From Otatea glauca (Eukaryota; Streptophyta; Magnoliopsida; Poales; Poaceae): 64,000 bases of DNA. A program made the position numbers and the translations under genes. The stretch is taken from contig CM070728.1 of NCBI GenBank assembly GCA_036346275.1, forward strand, positions 20,732,723-20,796,722. Direction: 5' to 3'. The notes beneath the pieces are model-generated. The model was not told where the DNA came from, did not search any database, and was given only the letters and a program-made list of their open reading frames with translations. Position 1 is the first letter of the stretch. Every line of letters starts with the position of its first letter. Positions 11,758 through 22,852 of the stretch are shown here, one piece after another.

Positions 11758-12965
11758 GCGTCCGGCTACGGCGTTAAGCGAGCACTCGGACACGGAACCT
11801 CGCGGAGGCATCCGGTCGTCCTTGCCCGACCAAGGCACTCGGACGCCGGAACCTCGCGGAGGCATCGGTCGTCCTTGCCGACTAAGCGGCGTCCGGCTAC
11901 GGCGTTAAGCGAGCACTCGGACACTGGAACCTCGCGGAGGCATCCGTGCGTCCTTGCCGACCAAGGCACTCGGACCGCGGAACCTCGCGGAGGCATCCGG
12001 TCGTCCCTTGCCGACCAAGGCACTCGGGCATCGAGAACCTCGCGGAGGCATCCGGTCGTCCTGCCGACCAAGGCACTCGGACGCGGAACCTCGCGGAGGC
12101 ATCGATCGTCGCTTGCCGACTAAGGCGGCGTCGGCTACGGCGTTAAGCGAGCACTCGGACACCGGAACCTCGCGGAGGCATCCGGTCGTCCTTGCCGACC
12201 AAGGCACTCGGACGCCGGAACCTCGCGGAGGCATCGGTCGTCCTTGCCTACTAAGGCGGCGTCCGGCTCTGACGTTAAACGAGCACTCGGACACCGGAAC
12301 CTCGCGGAGGCATCCGGTCGTCCTTGCCGACCAAGGCACTCGGACACCGGAACCTCGCGGAGGCATCCGGTCGTCCTTGCCGACCAAGGCACTCGGACGC
12401 CGGAACCTCGCGGAGGCATCCGGTGCGTCCTTGCCAACCAAGGCACTCGGGCATCGAACCTCGCGGAGGCATCCGGTCGTCCTTGCCGCCCCAGGCACTC
12501 GGACACCGGAACCTCGCGGAGGCATCCGGTCGTCCTTGCCGACTAAGGCAGCGTCCAGCTACGACGTTAAACGAGCACTCGGACACCGGAACCTCGCGGA
12601 GGCATCCGGTCGTCCTTGCCGACCAAGGCACTCGGACATCGGAACCTCGCGGAGGCATCCGGTCGTCCTTGCCGACTAAGGCAGCGTCGGCTACGACATT
12701 AAACGAGCACTCGGGCATCGGAACCTCGTGGAGGCATCCGGTCATCCTTGCCGACCAAGGCACTCGGACACCGGAACCTCGCGGAGGCATCCGGTCGTCC
12801 TTGCCGACCAAGGCACTCGGACATCGGAACCTCGCGGAGGCATCCGGTCGTCGCTTGCCGACTAAAGCGGCGTCTAGCTACGACGTTAAGCGAGCACTCG
12901 GACACGGAACCTCGCGGAGGCATCCGTGCGTCCTTGCCGACCAAGGCACTCGGGCACTAAAACTT
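11758..12965 (+). repeat. 53-bp minisatellite with ordered long spacers, 19 monomers
   Basis: Each monomer contains CACTCGGACACCGGAACC, then TCGCGGAGGCATCCGGTCG and CCTTGCCGACCAAGG. I count 19 CTCGCGGAGGCAT cores, plus one decayed core near 12,964. Before monomers 1, 3, 7, 9, 14, 16 and 19 an extra 25-30 bp segment (GCGTCCGGCTACG, CGTTAAGCGAG) is inserted; monomer 16 reads CTCGTGG. Tandem arrays in the 3' untranslated part of Tat-lineage elements are a known trait and can seed satellites. Translation-like strings across the array are meaningless. Confidence 0.9.
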
Positions 12966-14031
12966 CCGAAGGCACCGCTCATCCTTGCCGACCAAGGCAC
13001 CGACTAGCTACTGGCGCCAAAGCAGCGCAAAGGAAGATTTCTTGAGGAACAAACCGCGAGTTCGCACGTCCGACCACTCGAAACCGATCGCCCGAACTTT
13101 CTAGCGCCGAGTGATCAAAGCGAGAACAAGCGAAGCTAACTCCTTCATGAAGTCATTCATAGAGAAAAAAGGATTTCATTAAAAAGCGTGAGCTCAAAAC
13201 TTTACACCACTTTACATGAGGCACCGCAAGACTCTCTATCTACACGGACTCCTAAAACTCCCTACGACAACGCCGGCGGTAGGCCCTTGCTGGCCGATGG
13301 GGCGGACAGGGTCGGTGAACTGAGGTCGTTGGAGATGACTTCTTGGTAGGCCCTTGCCCGGTCGTCAAGGTGGAAGCCACGGCCGCGGAATGGCATCTGC
13401 CGCTGCTGCCGTTCGGCGACATCGGCAGCGGCGCGCCTCTGCAATCGGCGCCTCGCGCCATTGCCTCTAGGAGGGCCCCCTTGCCACTCCAAGCCTCGGA
13501 TTTGCTGAAGTAGCGCGTCAGCGGCGACAACGTCGCGAGCTACTTCTTCTCTCTTTGGGAGTTCGGCTATCGCTGATCATATTCAACCCAAAGCTCGTTC
13601 AAAGAGTCTTCCTCTTCCACCACGATGTCATCACCAAATCAAGACTAAAGGGTGTCTTGAACACATTTCAAGAAGGAAAGGAGTCTCGTCTAAGAGTCTG
13701 CGCTCGAGCAACCGTGGCGCCCTTATATACCCATTCGAAGGAAGATCAAGCGACTCGGGAATAAATGCGGCGCGAAAAAGCAAGCGCCACCGGAACCCGG
13801 CGGTCAAGAAGGCGAGCGAGCAAAAACACACCTGGCCGTGCGCGCGCACTAACAAAGCAATTAAGAGGCTCCGGCGGTTCGCATACCTCGAGCGTAATCC
13901 CGGGCGGGCGTCGAATGCGTTGAGAACACGCCCGGCAAAAGCGGTAGGCCCCGTTGGCCCACCTAGTTGAGCGGATCGATCAAGCTCAACCCCCAACGAG
14001 TCTGCCGAACTTCGATTGGAGGTTCGGGGCT
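12966..14031 (+). other. 3' internal region of Gypsy copy 1 up to the polypurine tract
   Basis: Contains a conserved AT-rich stretch (TTCATAGAGAAAAAAGG and ATTTCATTAAAAAG, 13,155-13,185). Minus-strand fragments such as TRYFSKSEAWSGKG (near 13,480-13,520) could be the end of an antisense ORF. A purine-rich tract (ATTGGAGGTTCGGGGC, about 14,015-14,030) sits just before the 3' LTR and is the likely polypurine tract. Confidence 0.5.
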
Positions 14032-15029
14032 CTTGGCGAATACTCATAAAGCAGGTGCACCAGCGGCCCAATTGCAACAAGCAAAGCCGAGCGGCAAGCG
14101 GCGGCCTCGAATCGGCCCGGCCTAAGCAGCCGTCCCGGCTGCTACCCAAATGCCTCTGAGACCATTCGGGAGACCATTCCCGGCCGGTCCCGACTCGACT
14201 TCAGCGGTTCCCGACCCCGCGGCGGGGCGGGATCCCCGACTCCGACTTCAGCGGGGTTCCCGACCCCGCGGCGGGGCGGGATCCGCGACTCCGACTTCGA
14301 ACGCGTCGCGCGCGAGTCCGTGTCAACCTAAGGCCACATGCCCCACGAGCGGTCATTCGAAGTGGCGGCGAGCGGTGGTCCTTCCCAAACGATTTGATAG
14401 GCTGCTGAAGCCCGTCTCTGTCCCATCAACCGGCCACCCACGGTGCAGGACACGCTCTCCCGAGGCAACTCCAGCGTCACACGCGACTACGTCGGCACCC
14501 ACATGGATCACGAGAGCGGCTCGCCACTTCGGGAGGATTACCTAACCGCTCGACCGGCTAGACCACCGACCCAGCGATAGGCTCGTGGCGACCGGTCAGC
14601 GAGCAAGCGACGGTCGGCGGAGCGATTGGCGACGGCGGGGCAAGACGAAGCCCCTAGAAGTAGCTCGCTGGCACCGCCAATTCTCGATGTAACACCCCTT
14701 CAGTCTTGAATAAAGGAGGCGGAACCTCTAACAGGCGGCAGTAAGAGCTACAAGAGAGCTTTTCCTCTTCTTCCTTTTTTTCTTTTTCTTCTCCTTACGA
14801 GAGCTAAGTTTAGATCATTCTAGTGTTGAGGCTCCACCTCTCGCTTGTAAAAAACTCGGTGCGATCATCCGCACCCGATGAATACAACACCAACGCCTGG
14901 CCGGGTAGGGACCTTGGCCCGAACCAAGATACATCTTGGACTCGGTCTAACCATTCGGGGGGCGAGAACGCGCAGCCCCTTAGACTTACAAATTTACTTG
15001 CCGGCGCTCGAAACGCCGACAAGCTGGCA
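14032..15029 (+). repeat. 3' LTR of Gypsy copy 1
   Basis: Aligns with 332-1,383, but with two instead of three 46-bp internal units and many small indels. Similarity stops after AAACGCCGACAAGCTGGCA near 15,029. Sequence noise between the two duplication copies continues to about 15,125, so a further 100 bp of repetitive sequence may belong to this or another element. Confidence 0.8.
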
Positions 15030-16250
15030 CGCACGATCCGGCTGTCGTCGAGCGGGTGCAACAACCCCTTCGTCAACTCCGGCAACGGAGTGCGTGCCGC
15101 GGCAGTTGGTGATGGTTCTGATTAGGCAGTGCGGTAGATCAGGGTAGTGAGGCCGCGACGATTCTTCCTCAACACCGACCAGCGGAGGACACGTTGCCAC
15201 GCCCGGTGACCTGCAAACCCGATTCGCCATGAGGATGTGTACTAGTGTTGCCAAGGTCGTCCGACACCGGATTCGGCCTTCCCCGCCATCACCGGCAACT
15301 GATTTGGTCCTCCTTGACCCTATCGCCACCAGATCCGACCCTTCTTGGCCCCGCCACCATCATCTTCCTCCTCCCTAGCATCGGTGCGTGTACCACCGTG
15401 TACCTTCTCCACCTGTCGGTGCTTCACCCGTCGGTACACCAAATCCGGCCTCTTCGAACGCGTCGATGCTGCCCCGATCCAATCTAGGCGGCGATGGTGT
15501 CCTTGAGGTTCGACGAGGAGGGTATCCCACTCCAAATCCACCGAAGAAGCTCGGATCGGTTGTGCGTCCCGAGGAGCTTCAACCGTGATGTTGAAGTTCA
15601 CCGTTGGTCATCATCGTCGCGAGGTGCTCCCCGGTGGTGCACCATGCCATGTACGACTCCGACCCAATAGTTCCCTTAGCTCTGACGTGCACCAACGAAA
15701 TGGTTCTTCCTCAACGGTGTATGCCTCCACGTTGCCGCCCACTCCACCGTGACCTCGAGGTACACTTCCAAATCCACCGTGCATCGAGGTACACAATCTA
15801 ATCTTCCGTTGTATCACGTTAGATGATATGTATCACCTTCTCTTGATACTCTATTGCAACGCACAGACACCTTACTAATCAAGAATAATTTATGAGTTAC
15901 AAGTAATTGTTATGTGGTAACATATCGGTTTTATATTTGTACAAGTAATTGTTCTATGGTACCGTATCGGTAAATACATGTCCTTTAATTTATGTGCAAA
16001 TTTCTTCTGTGTTGAAGCACTCATCTTAGCTAACCTAAGGTCCTTTTGCGATATGAGTCTCCTATTGCATTCGATAATTCACTTCCTAGGTAATCTCGAG
16101 CTAAAAAAAATGTCTCTACATTTTTATATCTAAGTACTTGATTATAAATTCTAGAAAAGCTCGCACCAAACTATAAATGGCAGAATGCTCGGTCAAGCAT
16201 TTAAAAACCTGCTAATTGCAGGCAGCTCAATGTCTTCATTTCCACTCCGC
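15030..16250. other. Flank between Gypsy element and small gene; possible Helitron 3' end at 15,878
   Basis: 15,130-15,800 is GC-rich with weak coding potential on both strands and no recognised domain; it may be a captured gene fragment. 15,853-15,878 (TTGCAACGCACAGACACC followed by TTACTAA) resembles the 3' ends of grass Helitrons, ending CTAA (fits CTRR) and followed by T. A 30-bp imperfect direct repeat (ACAAGTAATTGTT-TGGTA) lies at about 15,899 and 15,944. The rest is AT-rich promoter-proximal DNA. Confidence 0.35.
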
Positions 16251-16252
16251 CA

Positions 16253-16262
16253 CCTATATATA
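16253..16262 (+). promoter_or_regulatory. TATA box of the small membrane-protein gene
   Basis: CTATATATAC lies 101 bp upstream of the ATG at 16,363, a normal plant spacing for a 5' UTR of roughly 70 bp. The UTR between is C-rich, as is common in grass genes. The same motif is conserved at 52,137-52,146 in the second copy. Confidence 0.55.
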
Positions 16263-16362
16263 CACTCCCCACCCAAGCCCACCCTCCTCGTCGCGCCACC
16301 AGCAAACCCACCCTCCTCTCTCGAACAAACGCCGGAACCTCCCCCCCGCCCCGCCGCCGCGA

Positions 16363-17022
16363 ATGGAGCTCCTTGACATGGTGCCGGCGGACGCCATCGC
16401 CCTCCGCCTCTACTCCCTCCCCGCCGCGGCCACCACTGTTGGCTCGCTCTGCGCCTGGCTCGTCGCCGCCCTCGCCGCCGCTGTCGGCCTCTGGCGCATC
16501 CGCGCGGTCGGCTCCTCCAACAAACCCAGCGCCGGCGTCCGCAGTGCCCTCGTGGACGACATGCAGCCACCGCCTCTGCCATCGCCCGTCATTGAGGAGC
16601 CACGGCCGGCTCAGGCCGAGCCGGCTGAGCCGGCGTCCCCAAGCGAGCCGAGCACGCCGTCCAAGGTCCGGTTCACGGCGTACTACGGCGCTTCAGGAGC
16701 TGACGACGACGACGGAGTAGTGGACGGCGTCAAGAGATGTGCGGACAGGGATGACGACGGCGTGTGCGTCTACGGCCAGGGGGAGACGGTGCTGAGAAGG
16801 ACGGCGTCGGTGAGGAGGTCGACGGCCTTGACGGCGGCACCCTGGGAGGAGAGGGAGATGGGCGTGAGGCGGAGGGGTGACCTGCGGTGGTACCGTCACC
16901 TCGACATGGCGGCGCTCGACGGCAGCGTCGTGAGGCTGTGGGACGGCCAGGTGACCGCGGCGGCGGCGTCGCCGAGAGGGCGGCGGAGAAGGGCGGGATT
17001 GGAATTGCACTTGTCATCATAG
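16363..17022 (+). CDS. Small membrane-anchored protein of unknown function (219 aa), copy 1
   Basis: Single-exon ORF starting MELLDMVPADAIALRLY; I chose this ATG because it follows the TATA box and a C-rich leader. Residues about 20-45 (TTVGSLCAWLVAALAAAVGL) form one hydrophobic, membrane-spanning or anchor segment. After it come a Pro/Glu-rich linker, a KVRFTAYYGASG motif near 105, an acidic Asp run and a basic C-terminal half with DLRWYRHLDMAALDG. GC-rich codon use is typical of a grass intronless gene. I do not recognise the family. The frame is open to a stop at 17,022. The second copy at 52,245 is frameshifted by two lost G residues, so copy 1 is likely the correct reading. Confidence 0.7.
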   Translation: MELLDMVPADAIALRLYSLPAAATTVGSLCAWLVAALAAAVGLWRIRAVGSSNKPSAGVRSALVDDMQPPPLPSPVIEEPRPAQAEPAEPASPSEPSTPSKVRFTAYYGASGADDDDGVVDGVKRCADRDDDGVCVYGQGETVLRRTASVRRSTALTAAPWEEREMGVRRRGDLRWYRHLDMAALDGSVVRLWDGQVTAAAASPRGRRRRAGLELHLSS

Positions 17023-17470
17023 AGGCAGGGTCCACAAATTGTTTATATTGTGGTGTTGGTGTAGGATTATTGGATTGTTATTAGGAGGATATGACAATTT
17101 TGCCATTTGGGCTTGGGCATGTCATAAGTCATAACGTGTTCGTGTATGGCTGAGAGCGAACGCTGAACGGCCCTCGTGTGAGGACATAAATGGAAATTGT
17201 CAAATGCCAGTGGTATCCTTGCTCAGTTCTTGCTTCCAATTCCACAGTCTACTCTGCCATCGATTACCTTCTTTTCCTTTATTTTCTTTTCTCTGGGTGT
17301 TTATCTGGCAAACGATGCTTTGTAATTGCATTTATAAGTTAGTTTCAATTCTTTGATTATAAGTTATTGCTGGTAAATCAATTTTAATGAAGTGTTTGCC
17401 AGAGAATGACTAAAATTAAATCAATTTTAATGAAGTGTTTGCCAGAGAATAACTAAAATATGAACATATT
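17023..17470. other. 3' UTR and intergenic DNA with a 43-bp tandem duplication
   Basis: Just after the stop comes GTGTAGGATTATTGGATTGT, a plausible 3' UTR. At 17,374-17,459 a 43-bp unit (AAATCAATTTTAATGAAGTG, then TTTGCCAGAGAAT) occurs twice in tandem with one or two mismatches. The same doublet is present in the second copy near 53,254. No gene seen. Confidence 0.5.
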
Positions 17471-17641
17471 GGTGTGAGGACTGAGCATAGCTCAGTGATG
17501 TGGGACGCAGGAGGTCGTCCAGTCGAACTGGGTTCGAGTTTTGAACCCGACGTTTCTCCCAGAGACAAGTGCAGACGTGGGTGTGCGTACATGTGTGTAG
17601 AACAACAGATAGTAATATGAATAAGCCAATAGTAATACTCA
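17471..17641 (+). mobile_element. tRNA-derived SINE
   Basis: An A-box-like TAGCTCAGTGATGTGG (about 17,487) and a B-box-like GGTTCGAGTTTTGAACCC (about 17,530) are spaced as in tRNA-derived Pol III promoters. The element is flanked by AACATATT on both sides (17,463 and about 17,642), a plausible target duplication, giving an element of about 170 bp. The second copy at 53,351 differs by several bases in about 60 bp, whereas the flanks match. Confidence 0.65.
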
Positions 17642-18109
17642 AACATATTTATATGGTAAAAAACAGTTTTTTAAATTAATGAACGTACTCATCATGGTTA
17701 TTGTTAGGGGATACCATACGGCATGATTAGCTGCAGATAATACTCATATATATTTATGGTGACGTATGAACCAAGCCGGCTTATTAGTTACACAATTAAT
17801 AAAGTTGCTAAACAAATTCGCTGCTTTGCCCAACTGAACTCTAATGGAATTTAGTGAACCACCTTTGAAGATCATAGTGGCAGGCAATACTCCTGGCTTT
17901 TCTCTATTCATTTAGTATAAAACTATAAAGAGCGAAACGACAGTGCAGCACCAGAGAGAGGGCACACAGTCCTATATATGTTTGGAGTTTTTGTGAGAAA
18001 TGTGGTTATCCATGCACTTGCATTAGTAAAATCCATTAGGATCGTAGGGTTGCCCCCCCAAAAAAAAATGCGAAATCGCCCCAAAAAGATACACGGAGTA
18101 TGTTACAAC

Positions 18110-19328
18110 CAGGGTTTGAAATTTCGTTTTCATTTCACATCTTGGAGGTGGGAGAAATCCAACATTTCGATGAAATATTAGAATTTCAGACGAAATCAAT
18201 CAAAATTCAAAAATAAAATTTGAAAACCGGAATTTTTGAAACAAAATTTCGGTCGAAATTGACGAAATCTCGGAAAAATTCAACTAAGTGAAAAATGGTC
18301 GAAATAATATTAGAAAATTTTGAAATTTTTTGTGTATAGTCCTGACACATCACTAATGTTCTCATAAAAATTTCAGATGATGATCGATCTTGAGGAATAT
18401 TTAAAAATTCTGAAAGTGCTACTGTCCTGATAAAAGACTGATCAACAAATTTCAACCGAATTAAAAAATAGTTTAAACCATGTTAGAAAATTTTGATAAT
18501 ATCTTTGTATGGTTTTTACGCATAAATAATGTTTCCATAGAATGTTTAGATGATGATCAAGTTTGAAAAAATTTCAAAAATTGGACAGTGCTACTGTCCT
18601 GATAAAAGGCTGACCGACAAATTTCAACCAAATGAAAATAGTTAAAACCTTGTTAGAAAATTTTGAAATTTTTTCTGATGGTTTTGAAGCATCATTAATA
18701 TTCTCATAAAATTTTTAGATGATATCAAGCCAAAGAATTTTCAGAAATTGTAATTGTGCTACTGTTATGATAAAAACCTTACCGTGCTACATGTATTACT
18801 TCCATAGATTTGATTGAGCAAGTAAAAAGGTTTAGAATTTTTGAAACTTTTAAAGAAGGGTTTTGATGAAATTATTAGCTCTCCTAAAATTTTGGATCAT
18901 GGTCAAACTCGGCGAATTTATAAAATTTTGACATTTATTATTGTCTCATTTATGTTCCTACTATTTTTTTTAAACATAACAAATAAAGTTCAATTATTTT
19001 GGAAATTTTTATGTATGATCCTAGCTTCTAAATATGCTACCATAAATTTTTTAGAGTATGATCAAGCTTATACATTTTTCAAAAAATCTGATGGCGCTTC
19101 TGTTATTTTTATAAAATATATCAAAAAATCAATTTTTTAAATATTTTCATAGAAGATGATATTTTTAAAAGGTATTGACCCAAATCCGGTCAAAAATACC
19201 AAGATTTCGGTGAAATTTGCCGAAATTACTGTAGAAATTTGAATTTCTTTCAAGTTTTTTTTCAGCCGGGATTTGGAATCTCGTCCTCGGCTGAAATTTT
19301 CAAAATTTCTTCTGGATTTTGAACCTTA
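18110..19328 (+). mobile_element. Non-autonomous hAT-like transposon with 8-bp target duplication
   Basis: The 8-bp sequence GTTACAAC occurs at 18,102-18,109 and again at 19,329-19,336. The element between them starts CAGGGTTTGAAATTTCG and ends GATTTTGAACCTTA, a decayed inverted repeat; 8-bp duplications and CAGGG-like ends are hAT features. It is 1,219 bp, very AT-rich, with no transposase. Internally it contains three to four copies of a repeat of about 170 bp marked by GTGCTACTGTCCTGATAAAA-type wording at 18,419, 18,591 and 18,759. The second copy is at 53,987-55,203. Confidence 0.7.
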
Positions 19329-19336
19329 GTTACAAC

Positions 19337-22152
19337 AAGTTACAAGTAGCATGATACTTTCAACAATGCAAAGTTGTTCGTGGGTTCTCATCTTCTTTCC
19401 ATGACTTTGCAACAAAGGGGATATAAAATATGTGTGAAGACTTAAAGAGAGTTACAAAAAGATAGAAATTATGAACACCTAATTTGCAACTCATAGCTAC
19501 TGCTCTTCTTGCTTTATCTCCTGCCACAGTTTCTAGCCAAATATTGAAATGGTTTAGCATATATCTTGTCAGTACTCCGCAATCCACAACAATTCGTAGT
19601 TTTGGTGGTGGAGAAAACAACAACATGAGTTGCTTTCCAATGGATATGAGAGTACTAGTGGTTGAAACTATTCTAGTATGGAATCATAATTAAGTATTTA
19701 TGACGGGCTTGGAGCCTTGGGCTAGGATATATAAATGAGATGCTTTTATGTTGATAGAGACATGTACTATGAGTGATCTCACAAGAATATGCTTGACATA
19801 TACTTGGTAGGTAATTCTACATAATGATTGTATAAACTCAGGTTTATTCCGTGAAGATGCAAGCATATTTGAGATTCAATGAACATCACAAAAACATGGA
19901 CAAGAGAAAATTGTATTAGTCTTAAAAATGGGGAGAAAATTGGATTCACTGCACAATCATGCCATGGATCCCTATCACTTATTTGTACTTCATGAATTGT
20001 AGATATAACAGGGTGTTCGGTTTAGGATCACTTTATTCAAGTATATTGGTTGGTCTATTATGGAATTATTCTATGAAATTGGGTGGAACGACACAATTTC
20101 TCATTTTATACTAAGCATGTGCTTACTAGAAACGAGGTGATGATAGACAAACTCATTCTATTCATCAAATCAAAAAGTCAGGTTTATAGCTAGAATCAGA
20201 TTGTTCATTTGTCGTCTGATCCCTCAAAACCAAACACATCAGAGACCAAAACTGGCTAAGAAAATTTCGATTTTGCGACTCGTTGAGACCAAAAATCTTG
20301 CAAGTCGCCTAGCATTAGTCAGTGATAGTGTGGTATCAATGGATAAAGGACTGATCAGGAATATACTTATATGTATTGGAATTTGGAGCAGTTGAATGTC
20401 AGGTGAACCTAATAATCAATCTCTCAGTACGGCTCCAAATTAAACAAGATGTACGCATCAAGCCCATTAAAGCCATTTTCGGCTAGGCAGCATCACTGCT
20501 GTCCGTATCTAAAGCATTGGCTTCTCAACAGCAGGAGAGGCGAAGTTTAATTGTGGAGTCGCTTTCGTTTCTCGCATCATTGGTGGACAAATCGAGGAAC
20601 CTGCGGCATTCGCAACGGCTGGTATGGCGTCCGGAGGACGTCGTTGTCTTGTAGCTGTGTGGCCTCGTTGCTGCTGGAGCCCGGCCGGGGGTCTTCACAG
20701 TATCGCCGATACTAATGTGTGCGTACAGTACATCCGTATATTTTCCTCTCTAGACATCAATTTTTGGGCCCTCTGAAGACAACATCCGTTATTCGTCACA
20801 TCGTTGCTTTTGCTCTAGACAGCAATTTTTAGTTCCCTCGAAACTGTAAAAGTTGTAGGGCATATTTGGCACACAGAAATTTTGCGGGAGTCAGAAAAAA
20901 TGTCCATGTTCTAAACAGGTTTTAAGGTCTATTTGGAACAAAGGAACCTCGTAAAACTTCACAGAAATCTCAGGAGAAAAAGTACAATTCTCATAGAGGA
21001 GCATCAATATTTAAAAGTTACACAAATATTAAAGCATAATTGAATGGTAGGTAGTAATTGCTTAGTCATTCGCTAGCTTCAAAATTTATACGACTTATGT
21101 TATGTTAGGAGAGCTTTCGTAGGAGCAGATCACGTCATATATGGGAAACAAAAGGACGAGATAAATTTCATAGCCTCCAATTCCACAGAGGAGAAGCAGT
21201 CTTGCAGAAAAAGTGAGGCCTAACCAGCCGAACAACTTATTAGAAACGTCCCATCTCTGCGCTTTAGGCCTATCTCACAGCCCAGACACCTCTCGCACTG
21301 CACAATGAGGCTTCCGGCCTTCGGCCTACGTGCGGTAAATGCAGATGACAAAGATCAAATGGTCGATGGGCGGGCCTAATCCTTTACTATACCAACAGCC
21401 GAAACGCCCCTACCGCCCGGCCCAGAGAAAAACCCGGCAAAACCCCTCGTCAGAGACGCAAAACGAGCGGACGCGGCAATCGCCGCTTGGACCTTGCCGC
21501 AGCGCCGCCCAAGCGTCCCACTCGAGCGTTGCGCTGTGGGGGTTAGCTGTGAGCAGACACCGTTTTCATCTCAGATTTCGAATCAGGGGTATCGAAATTC
21601 ACAAAAAAAATGAATGAAATTCACGAAAAACTAAATATTTTCAAAAGTTAAATGAATTTGAAATCGATCAAACAGCGGAGAGAAATTCGAGCGAAAAGTT
21701 TGAAAAGCTAGAAAAGCGACGAATTTCGAGCGGTTTTCTCGAAAATCGATGACAAGTTCAAACATTGGGAAAAAAATTGTTTAGAGGACTTTTCTACAAA
21801 CTCCATTTTTAAAAAAAATCACACCAGAGATCGTAAAGCTATTAATACTAATTTTAGGAAACCTTTGGATTTTTTTCTTTCAAATTTTCTGAATTTAAAT
21901 TTAAACTTGAGCGGTAAACTGAACAGTATGCTTTTTCAAACTGGCACGATTCGAACGAAATTCGCAAAATTTTTGACGAAATTTGAAACGCTGACGGTGA
22001 GAACCAAGACGAACACAGGGAGTCGCCGTTGCGACGCGCCAGCTCAGACAGCAGCACCGAAAGTGTTGCCCTTCCGGCACGGACGCACCGTAGCCACATG
22101 ACCACCTATGCGCCGCACACACGACCGCGTACCTACGGCCTACTCGTAGCTG
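19337..22152. other. Intergenic DNA rich in MITE-like fragments
   Basis: No gene can be supported. An 88-codon minus-strand open frame at 19,360-19,626 (LRIVVDCGVLTRYMLN, ETVAGDKARRAVAMSC) has protein-like composition and may be a gene fragment, but I recognise no family. 20,860-21,230 resembles a degraded Tourist-like element. 21,240-21,540 is a GC-rich island of promoter-like character with a short GGCTTCCGGCCTTCGGCC fold. 21,555-22,000 has imperfect inverted ends beginning CACCGT and may be another hAT-like remnant. Confidence 0.4.
20011..20238. mobile_element. MITE-like element with imperfect terminal inverted repeats
   Basis: The left end GGGTGTTCGGTTTAGGATCA is matched in inverse by the right end (reverse complement GTGTTTGGTTTTGAGGGATC). 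No ORF and about 228 bp, a normal MITE size. I could not find a convincing target duplication, so the superfamily is open. Conserved in the second copy at about 55,887-56,112. Confidence 0.45.
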
Positions 22153-22404
22153 CTCCTCCAGTCACAAATTCACGGTAGTCGTTTCAAATGTAGTTAAACT
22201 TTTTAAAAATTTGACTATCAATATCTTTTAAATATTTAAATTGGATACACGAAAATCATAGGCGTAGATTTGTCTCAAAAAATACTCTCATAGTATTATA
22301 ATTTTATTAGGTATATAAATATACTACAATAGAGATTACTTATCAAAGTTATGTTTTATAGACTGTCAATGTCTAAGATGATATATGTTTGTAATCAGAG
22401 AGAG
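22153..22404. mobile_element. Stowaway-like MITE
   Basis: The left end CTCCTCCAGTCACAAATTCA pairs with the inverted right end (CTCTCTCTGATTACAAACAT), both decayed forms of the Stowaway CTCCCTCCG terminus, with TA next to the right end. The interior is AT-rich with GTAGTTAAACTTTTTAAA wording typical of such elements. Just downstream of the RBOH gene; second copy at 58,024-58,275. Confidence 0.5.
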
Positions 22405-22852
22405 TAGTATGGTACACCACTGTACTGAGCTTATTTATTAGCAGTGAGAAGACAGACACACGTATGAATGCTTGAAGCCTTTAACGATGTACATTCAGAA
22501 TGGCAGAATGTGGCTCTCGGTATGTATGCTTTAGCATTTAATAGGTAACTAACTAACTATACTGTGTACATGTATATCAATATCTAGGACGATCAGTTTC
22601 TGAACATTAACAGCACTTTACCCTGCCCCTTAATTTCTTTTGCGAGGACTGCCTTTTTTCTTTCTGAAGTACCCTGCCTTTCCTTTTTGTTAATATATAT
22701 AAATGCTACTAACTACCCTGAGCTTCTTTATACTATATACAGTTCCAGATTAGGAAGAGAGGTCAGTTTTCTTTTCTTGCTTCTGTGCAAAAAAATTTCT
22801 TCTTTACCGGTACCTAACGCTATGCAGATCAGAAGAAGTAATAATTTTTCAA

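Larger units (their letters stand above)
332..15029 (+). mobile_element. Ty3/Gypsy LTR retrotransposon, Tat lineage, copy 1 (full length, degenerate)
   Basis: About 14.7 kb element bounded by two similar LTRs (332-1,383 and 14,032-15,029). Internal order is gag, protease, reverse transcriptase, RNase H, integrase, then about 7 kb of non-pol sequence with a minisatellite. Order, size and RT wording (VDY-LNKACPKDPFP, DAYSGYH, MPFG-KNAGATYQR) fit the Tat lineage common in grass genomes. Every coding domain is broken by frameshifts and stops, so no intact polyprotein exists here. I found no standard initiator-Met primer-binding site after the 5' LTR and no clear 5-bp target duplication. The same insertion is represented again at 38,732-50,912. 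Confidence 0.9.

Noticed and set aside
11954..13007. Long overlapping open frames on both strands across 11.9-13.0 kb and 47.7-48.9 kb
   Set aside because: They are translations of the 53-bp minisatellite in several frames; the repeated peptide wording follows the monomer and is not a protein.
16693..17035. Minus-strand open frames over the small membrane-protein gene
   Set aside because: GC-rich shadows: low-complexity Pro/Ser/Arg, no upstream promoter signals, and opposite to a gene with a TATA box and a good start.
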